From positions 89,569,980-89,633,979 of the forward strand of contig CP136063.1 in the NCBI GenBank assembly GCA_032622095.1: a stretch of 64,000 nt of DNA, given 5' to 3'. The notes beneath the pieces are model-generated. The model was not told where the DNA came from, ran no database searches, and saw only the letters and a list, made by a program, of their open reading frames with translations. The DNA comes from Siphonodentalium dalli. Lineage: Eukaryota > Mollusca > Scaphopoda > Gadilida > Siphonodentaliidae. This document shows positions 57,433 to 64,000 of this stretch, piece after piece. Each line of letters begins with the position of its first letter. Position 1 is the first letter of the stretch. Made by a program: the position numbers and the translations under genes.

Positions 57433-58590
57433 CTGAAATAAACAAATCAAAATCACTTTCAATCGGACAGGCCACAGGCCACTCGAATGTCTGAAATAAA
57501 TGAATCAAAATCACTCTCAATCGGACGGGCCACCGGCCACTCGAATGTCTGAAATAAATGAATCAAAATCACTTTCAATCAGATGGGCCACCGGCCACTC
57601 GAATGTCTGAAATAAACGAATCAAAATCACTTTCAATCAGACGGGCCACAGGCCACTCGAATATCTGAAATAAACGAATCAAAATCACTTTCAATCGGAC
57701 AGGCCACTCGAATGTCTGAAATAAACAAATCGAAATCACTTTCAATCGGACGGGCCACTCGAATGTCTGAAATAAACAAATTGAAATCACTTACAATCGG
57801 ACGGGCCACAGGCCACTCGAATGTCTGAAATAAACAAATCAAAATCACTTACAATCGGACGGGACACAGGCCACTTGAATGTCTGAAATAAACGAATCAA
57901 AATCACTCTCAATCGGACGGGCCACTCGAATGTCTGAAATAAACAAATCGAAATCACTTACAATCGGACGGGCCACTCGAATGTCTGAAATAAACAAATC
58001 GAAATCACTTACAATCGGACGGGCCACAGGCCACTCGAATGTCTGAAATATACAAATCAAAATCACTTTCAATCGGACGGGCCACAGGCCACTCGAATGT
58101 CTGAAATAAATTAATCAAAATCACTCTCAATCGGACGGGCCACCGGCCACTCGAATGTCTGAAATAAATGAATCAAAATCACTCTCAATCGGACGGGCCA
58201 CCGGCCACTCGAATGTCCGAAATAAACGAATCAAAATCACTTTCAATTGGACGGGCCACAGGCCACTCGAATATCTGAAATAAACGAATCAAAATCACTT
58301 ACAATCGGACGGGCCACAGGCCACTCGAATGTCTGAAATAAACAAATCGAAATCACTTTCAATCGGACAGGCCACATACCACTCAAATGTCTGAAATAAA
58401 CAAATCAAAATCACTTTCAATCAGACGGGCCACATGCAACTCGAATGTCTGAAATAAACAAATCAAAATCACTTTCAATCGGACAAGCCACAGGCCACTC
58501 GAATGTCTGAAATAAACAAACCAAATTGTCATCGGACGGGCCACAGGCCACTCGAATGTCTGAAATAAACAAATGTTCAATGTTTTTTGG
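57433..58590 (-). repeat. tandem array of an amplified exon 2 splice acceptor
   Basis: About 20 units of 58 bp (some 51 bp), each containing on the minus strand a pyrimidine tract, TTTCAG, ACATTCGAGTGGCC and CCGTCCGATTGAAAGTGAT, i.e. the branch/acceptor region plus codons for TFEWPVARPIESD. The units stop before the exon's later codons and its donor. With the real exon, 21 acceptors occur in a row. The frames reported across this block are repeat translations. Confidence 0.9.
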
Positions 58591-58599
58591 AGGTAACAC

Positions 58600-59009
58600 T
58601 TGAATATGATGTCCCACATTTATCATGTGAATAAAATAACATTTACTGGTTATAGCCCTTTTCCCTATCTTTAAGCCTAATTTATGTGACTTATCATACA
58701 TCCATATAGGGACCGACCTGCATTCTAAACTGTCGAAGTTCTATATCCTACTCAAATGTGCAGGTGACACTGGCCAATGTCTGTCCCCAATAACAGTGAC
58801 AATCATTTTAATGGATGGTCTATTCAGCAACAATATTGTTACGCAATGAGAGCTTGACCCATTTTGCGAACCGACTGCTGGAATTATACTCCCTCTTATG
58901 ATAATAAAAACACTAACGGGAAGTAAATAAATATTTAACGCAGCATCGGCTAACAAAGATCATGTAAATAATTTAATATCGAGCTGGGATCTACTGATAA
59001 ATAAATTAT
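58600..59009. other. non-coding, nothing recognised
   Basis: Intron between ferlin exons 1 and 2. Confidence 0.35.
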
Positions 59010-59400
59010 TAAATTGATGTGAATCACTCCCGTAGGGTGATGAAATAGAAATTGAGAATAGTCTTATTCAAAGTAGTTATTTTTTACGAATATTAATCCA
59101 AATTGACAACAAACACCGTCATTTTTATATATTAATTAAATGCAATAACTTTCGATGGCGAAATCAATTGTGTTGGTTTATCATCCCGAATCGAGATGTA
59201 AATATTTACAATTGAGTGTAGTTCAGATGATATTTTCTATGGAGTGGTATGGTTGATTTCTTAAAAATTTAGAATGCTACATTACCAAAGTTGCCATATC
59301 GCAACAGTATTAACCTATCAATTTCACGGACTCGAACAAGTCCATAATATATCTTTAAGCAACAGGTATTATTAGCAAAGAAATATATTCTCCACATTAA
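59010..59400. repeat. dispersed host repeat, uninterrupted copy
   Basis: Runs through the point where the 10.3-kb element is inserted in its relative: CAAAGTTGCCATATCGCAAC at about 59287-59306 continues to GAACAAGTCCATAATAT. It is a natural empty-site comparator. Confidence 0.7.
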
Positions 59401-59586
59401 TTTTTTGATAATATAAGGTTCCCTGTCAAAACTTTAAAAAGTTCCCAGATTTTGAATGGGTGGAATATTGTATCTACAGGTGAGTGAGGTTTATTAATTT
59501 TCTGATGTGGCATAATTCTAAAAATGTCCTGTGATGCCTGAGCAAAACGTGCATGATGTATCCATTCATCCCATCAGTAATATTTA

Positions 59587-59811
59587 AAGTGATATGAAAC
59601 ACTCCGATAGGGTGATCAAATAGAAATTGAGAATAATCTTGCTCAAAGTAGTTATTTTTTACAAATATTAATCCAAATTGACAACACACACAATCATTCT
59701 TATATATTAATTAAATACAATGACTCTCGATGGCGAAATCATTTGTATTATTTTATCACTGATAGTTGCATCCCGAATCGAGATGTAAATATTTACAATT
59801 GAGTGTAGTTC
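59587..59811. repeat. dispersed host repeat, partial copy
   Basis: GAAACACTCCGATAGGGTGA through CGAATCGAGATGTAAATATT; stops at GTAGTTCAGAGG. Confidence 0.65.
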
Positions 59812-59859
59812 AGAGGAGGATCCCGAAGGAGAAAGATCAAATTCCAAGACGGAAATCTT

Positions 59860-60450
59860 TCAAATTAAATAACTCCCATCTAGGTGATCCTAATCATGCC
59901 TGTACATAAACTTTCAAAAACATTCTTCAATAATTGTAGGCTGCAGGGTGTACCCATAGATTATAATGTGAATTCCAGGATGGCCACTGTCAGACATGTT
60001 TTAAAACAAAATTCGCAAAAAATATGAATAGTTCCCATCTATACTGAGGCAACCCCGTATATCAGTATGAAGTTTGGTGATGATTAGATAAAGGATGTGG
60101 CCTGTAGCGTGTGGCGAAGTATTTAGTCATTGAAATAGTAAAATCCAAAATGGCTGCTGGCACCCATGTTTTCATTGATAATTTTAAAAGAATTCCCCCA
60201 ACAAATATGGGCTGCAGTGTGTACCATTGGATTTAAATGTAAAATTCAAAATGGCTGCCGGCGGCAATGACTTTTAACAGATTTTGATAAAAAATTTATG
60301 GCTTCCATCGAGGCTACCCTGAATATCCATATGAAGTGAAGTAACAATCGAATGAGAGATGTACGTGCCCTGTAGTGTGTGCTGAAGGATTTAGTCATGT
60401 AAAGAGCAAAATCCTTTTTCAAACTTAGTCCCATTAATTAATAAGGTCCA
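59860..60450. repeat. dispersed repeat with internal duplications
   Basis: TCCTAATCATGCCTGTACAT, CAAAATGGCTGCTGG/CAAAATGGCTGCCGG and GTGTGTACC words recur. Related to 27700-27860. Confidence 0.45.
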
Positions 60451-60823
60451 TAAATCTGGGGGAAAAGTCAATGGATGGAATCCGCTGTTTGTAAATACTC
60501 TTCCCCCAATGTTGTTTCATCAACATACCGAAGATCATTAAAATCCGACTTATGATGACAAACATACAGACCTTCAATGTTGTTATGGACGGAGCCCATT
60601 TCTATATCAGCACCCCCCCCTACCAAACTTTGTTTATGGGGAATAATAAAAAGTGTTTGATTTACAACATGAGGAAAAGTTGTAGCATCCATTAGTTGTG
60701 AATAACGATATTGAATTGCTATTGCCTTGGCTGAAAATGACAAAAAGGTTTCTCTGATTTTTGTGGGGGAGTCATCTGGGGGAGTCAAACTTTTAGGGAC
60801 CATTAGGGTAATGTTAAACTCAC

Positions 60824-60882
60824 TTCATCAAACCAGACATTGTCGCCTGCAGCTTCGACTACTTTGGTGTAATGTGACACTC
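60824..60882 (-). CDS. ferlin exon 1 in window (C2A, early strands)
   Basis: A 59-bp exon, acceptor TTTCATTGCAG and donor GAA|GTGAGT. After two bases of a split codon it reads VSHYTKVVEAAGDNVWFDE in phase with exon 2, giving the usual C2A run ...VWFDE-TFEWP... (compare N-P-x-W-N-E-x-F-E-W/F in C2 domains). The upstream part of C2A, with the initiator and the G-K-S-D-P-Y loop, must lie in an exon beyond the window: none was found between 60883 and 64000. Ferlins are large tail-anchored proteins of membrane fusion and repair; whether this is the dysferlin/myoferlin or otoferlin type cannot be told here. Confidence 0.85.
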
Positions 60883-61405
60883 CTGCAATGAAATGAAAGA
60901 AGACAATTAGAGTGATTAACAGAAGAAAATTCACTGTATTCAGCTGAGTTGGAGATAATTATCTCTTTAGCTTCACCCCGCCACACGGACATACCCCCCA
61001 GTGCCAAGCATTCTGGATGTAAATTACAAGTATTTTATGTATATATGGGTAATGCAATGACTATCAGGCAATTATTGATGTACTAGGTTGAAACTACACA
61101 TATATATATGGCAATGACCTATCACTTGCCGCCATGGAAACCAATTCAAGGTCATAGGGGGTCATCATATGGGTCATGTGACCTTGTTTGCCATCTTGGA
61201 TTTGCTTTAATTTATGTTTTTCGGCAGTTTTTCGGCATCAGTAATAATATAGTACAGATATCATAGTATTACTATAGTACAGATATCATAGTATTACTAT
61301 AGTACAGATATCATAGTATTACTACAGTACAGATAGCATAGTAATACCATATAATATTCTGCAGTATAACATTGTATAACAATAGTAATACACTAATGTA
61401 GTTAA
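60883..61405. other. non-coding with a 28-bp tandem repeat
   Basis: About four copies of ATAGTACAGATATCATAGTA-type units at 61245-61350. No exon. Confidence 0.5.
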
Positions 61406-62753
61406 GGGGTCATCTCAAAACTACTATCGGGAAATCAGCCTATTTCCAGATAGATCCCGATAGCATATATATACAGTTATCGGGAAATTATCGGGAAATG
61501 ACGCAACGTTTTTAGGGAAATTATCAGAATATTTACATAGTCTATCGGGATTCTATCGGAGTTTACTTTCATTTCGGAGTATCATATTTCGAAAACAACG
61601 CATGTTGTTTGGAAAGTTTCTGTATCGGGATTACTCTGGACTTTTATCGGGTTTTATGTTTTATAGGCCTATCTTTATTATTTATTTAATAGTTTCCGAA
61701 TATGAGAAATCGTTAGTATAAAGTTTTGCAGTATCAGGGGACACGTGTCGTAGAACTATTATATGTTATACTGTGGTGATCAGTGGTTGCTACATACAAT
61801 ATCGGTATTTTACCCGGACAATACACCCCACCCATCGGGAAATCTTCAAAATCAATTCGCGGGGAGCATACCCAAATATGTATACAGTTGTATACTATCT
61901 TCAAAGCTTGTATTTGTAATATGTTTAAATACCTCCGATTTTAAATATGGAGGAAATAAAGATATAAATATGTTATGGCAACTGTAAAAGATTTGCATCT
62001 ATTCGCGAATCGCCGACGACACAATTAATGCATGCACAATCGAGTGCAGTCTTAACATGAGATGTCGTATGTTCTATATTTAGCCCGATTCCAGGAATTG
62101 GGGTCATCAATATTTTCGTTTCTGGGAACAACACATGTGGCATTGCAGAGTATGTCTTGAAGTAGACAAATCATTTTCAGATTTCACACAGTGAACGGAT
62201 TTATAAAACAATTTCAAACATGGGACAACTCCAGCTTAAAAAATATCGGGCCTGTACATATATTCCAAATATACATAGCCTAGCCGAAATTTATAGCAAT
62301 GTGCGACAGCATATTTGATGTGCTTTATAACGCAATTGCATTTTTTTTTACCAGCACATGCATGGATCGCAAACAACAAAACTCGCCAGTATACAGCCAG
62401 TAGAAAGAAAAATATAACTCCAGTGGGTTAAACTTTAAGCATGAAATTTTGCTGTTATGCCTACATTCTGCATGGTCATGCAGTTTCGGGGGAGGGGGGG
62501 GTGCTAGATCGATCACGCATGCACGCCATGAATATCTACTCGGTTCTCTACCCTTTAGTCAAGAGTATAGAGATTCGTAACATGACATATGGGGGGGGGG
62601 GGGGTGTCCTGCTGTACATGTACAGTTTTAGCATTAACAATTTAGCAGTAATATTCCATAGTTTTTTCATGAATCCTATCGGGAAATTTAGAAGATAGTT
62701 TTGAGTTATCGGGATATTTATCGGGATCCCGATAGTCGTTTTGAGATGACCCC
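61406..62753. mobile_element. PIF/Harbinger-like element, 1.35 kb
   Basis: Termini GGGGTCATCTCAAAACTACT and AGTCGTTTTGAGATGACCCC, flanked by TAA on both sides (61403-61405, 62754-62756). A 3-bp TAA duplication with G-rich tips fits PIF/Harbinger. The subterminal regions are studded with ATCGGGA motifs at both ends. No transposase frame; G runs near 62480 and 62591. Confidence 0.65.
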
Positions 62754-63021
62754 TAAGTATTACTACTGTGCATAAAACTATTGTATTTTATCAAATAGGA
62801 AGAACTCATTTTCCACTCATCAATCGCATCCCACCAAAAGTGTATGACTGGAGCCATAAATTTTCATTATAATTACCATGTTGTTTGCATCGTTCATAGA
62901 GCACACAAGTTTATATTAAACTAATCCATGGCTCAAATTCATTCATTTGATGCATATATTCTGTTGAGTATATAAGGAGGTGGTCTCATAAATGGCTTGA
63001 TTTAGGGTAGTCCCCATTTAA

Positions 63022-63306
63022 CCCTTTCAGTGCCCGGGGCCGATCTCATCGGCCCTAATTTACGATCTGTAAAATCAGCCCTAAAAAATAAAAACAATTT
63101 TTTTTTAAAAGATTTTTTTGCCCATGAAAAACGTAAGATTCCCTGGGACTAAACCTACAAAATAAGTCTGGCATTGAAAGAGTTAAAGAATATAAGAAAA
63201 AATTATTAAAATTGTAAAAAATAATAACAAATGATGAAAAATTGTTAGGCCAATGCATTCTCTTATATATGCGAGTCGACCATAAACGGACTTGGCACTG
63301 AAAGGG
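63022..63306. mobile_element. piggyBac-like MITE, family C, copy 3
   Basis: TTAA at 63018-63021 and 63307-63310. Tips CCCTTTCAGTGCCCGGGGCC and CGGACTTGGCACTGAAAGGG. Only half of the CTTATATATGCGAG palindrome remains. Confidence 0.75.
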
Positions 63307-63389
63307 TTAAATCTTCTGTAACTCATTCTAAGGCAAACAAAGTCTGTATATAAGTATTTTATTTTGACCCCTGGAAAATGACAAAGGTA

Positions 63390-63560
63390 AGCAGTGGAAC
63401 TTATTATCTGAATATTTCCCTCCATTAAATAGGATTCCGTCTGTACTTGTATTATTTGTTGTCTTCTTATTTTTCTTGCAAACCCCTCCAGAAGAATAAA
63501 TAACTTTTACAATGTATACTTTTATAACTGAATGGGAAAATCCATTTAGTAACAAAAGGA
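63390..63560. mobile_element. piggyBac-like MITE, family E, partial
   Basis: GAACTTATTATCTGAATATT through ATCCATTTAGTAACAAAAGG, followed by TTAA at 63561-63564. Confidence 0.55.
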
Positions 63561-63588
63561 TTAATTTGAGGCCTGAAAATTATAAAAG

Positions 63589-64000
63589 GTACTCAATCCG
63601 ATTTATTGCTCCTAAATTACTATTTCTTTGGCTTCGGGGGTAAAAAATATTTGATTCGAGTCGAGGAACCCACCCATCAAAGCTCAGAGTGATCAGATAT
63701 CGATTTTTGAAGTTTGTTATTTCAATTGTTTGTGGCCCAGAAACATGCCATCAAACGGGTGGTCTCGGTCAAAATTACGGATGAAGATGGATAACTCTAA
63801 AAAAAATTGGTAATATGCCAAATTTCGTGAATACTCAAGTGATAATAAGGCCATATCTCATTGAACAAAATGTTGATAAATAACACGTTTTGGGAAATTT
63901 GATACCATAGTTGACAGTGGTTAGCATTATTTTGTTGCAATTAATCAATTCTGATGACCTTTTTGTATTTTGATGATATGGGAACCCTCTGATTGAATTG
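63589..64000. mobile_element. TIR element, family G, copy 3 (cut by window end)
   Basis: Starts AAAGGTACTCAATCCGATT and follows the same order as 37466-37905. The last bases (CTCTGATTGAATTG) approach the right terminus, which lies just outside. Confidence 0.65.

Noticed and set aside
57575-58701. Several 71-94 codon minus-strand frames containing TFEWPVA-like words
   Set aside because: They are the tandemly copied start of ferlin exon 2 plus intron read through, not a separate repeat protein.
60883-64000. First coding exon of ferlin
   Set aside because: Searched for a start followed by a C2 beginning (FGKSDPY-like) before a donor on the minus strand; nothing convincing was seen, so it is probably outside the window.

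Overview
This is a piece of a large, AT-rich animal genome with long introns, very dense in inverted-repeat transposons and tandem repeats. Spliced exons with GT/AG borders, 5'-truncated LINEs and a tRNA-derived SINE rule out a prokaryote. The repeat content (CR1-like LINEs, SINE, many foldback MITEs) fits a marine invertebrate, probably a lophotrochozoan such as a mollusc. That placement is an inference from repeat style, not from a marker gene.

Two protein-coding genes are supported. (1) The 5' part of a ferlin gene lies on the minus strand. Seven consecutive internal exons were found by eye: 60824-60882, 57344-57432, 55267-55366, 33486-33733, 28289-28386, 11705-11825 and 10935-10989. All six junctions keep the reading frame. 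Together they encode about 235 residues: most of the first C2 domain, a low-complexity linker and the approach to the second C2 domain. The start exon lies beyond 64000 and the rest of the gene beyond position 1, so most of the window is ferlin intron. (2) A 1601-codon uninterrupted frame (21857-17052, minus) sits inside the 16.5-kb ferlin intron, on the same strand. It has two zinc-binding repeats, a probable DDE-type transposase core, a complete FEN1/XPG-like nuclease domain and a cysteine-rich tail.

The second gene belongs to a discrete 10.3-kb mobile element (15543-25870). The element has long imperfect terminal inverted repeats (over 700 bp), a 3-bp ATA target duplication and matching TAGA...TCTA tips. 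It interrupts a dispersed repeat whose uninterrupted relative lies at about 59010-59400, giving an empty site for comparison. I place it with the Academ superfamily, in the group that carries an XPG nuclease. Three abutting CRE palindromes (24777-24800) lie on the 5' side of its gene.

The rest is a layered record of small non-autonomous elements. About 14 are near-perfect Tc1/mariner-like foldbacks (TA target, CAGT ends). Several families of TTAA-flanked piggyBac-like MITEs are present, three of which share the same palindromic core. There are hAT-like foldbacks with verifiable 8-bp duplications, two hAT-like elements of about 1.15 kb, a PIF/Harbinger-like element (TAA duplication), LINE fragments and several satellites. 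Many are nested inside one another.

The most unusual local structure is at 57433-58590. The 3' splice site and first codons of one ferlin exon have been tandemly amplified about twenty times just upstream of the real exon.
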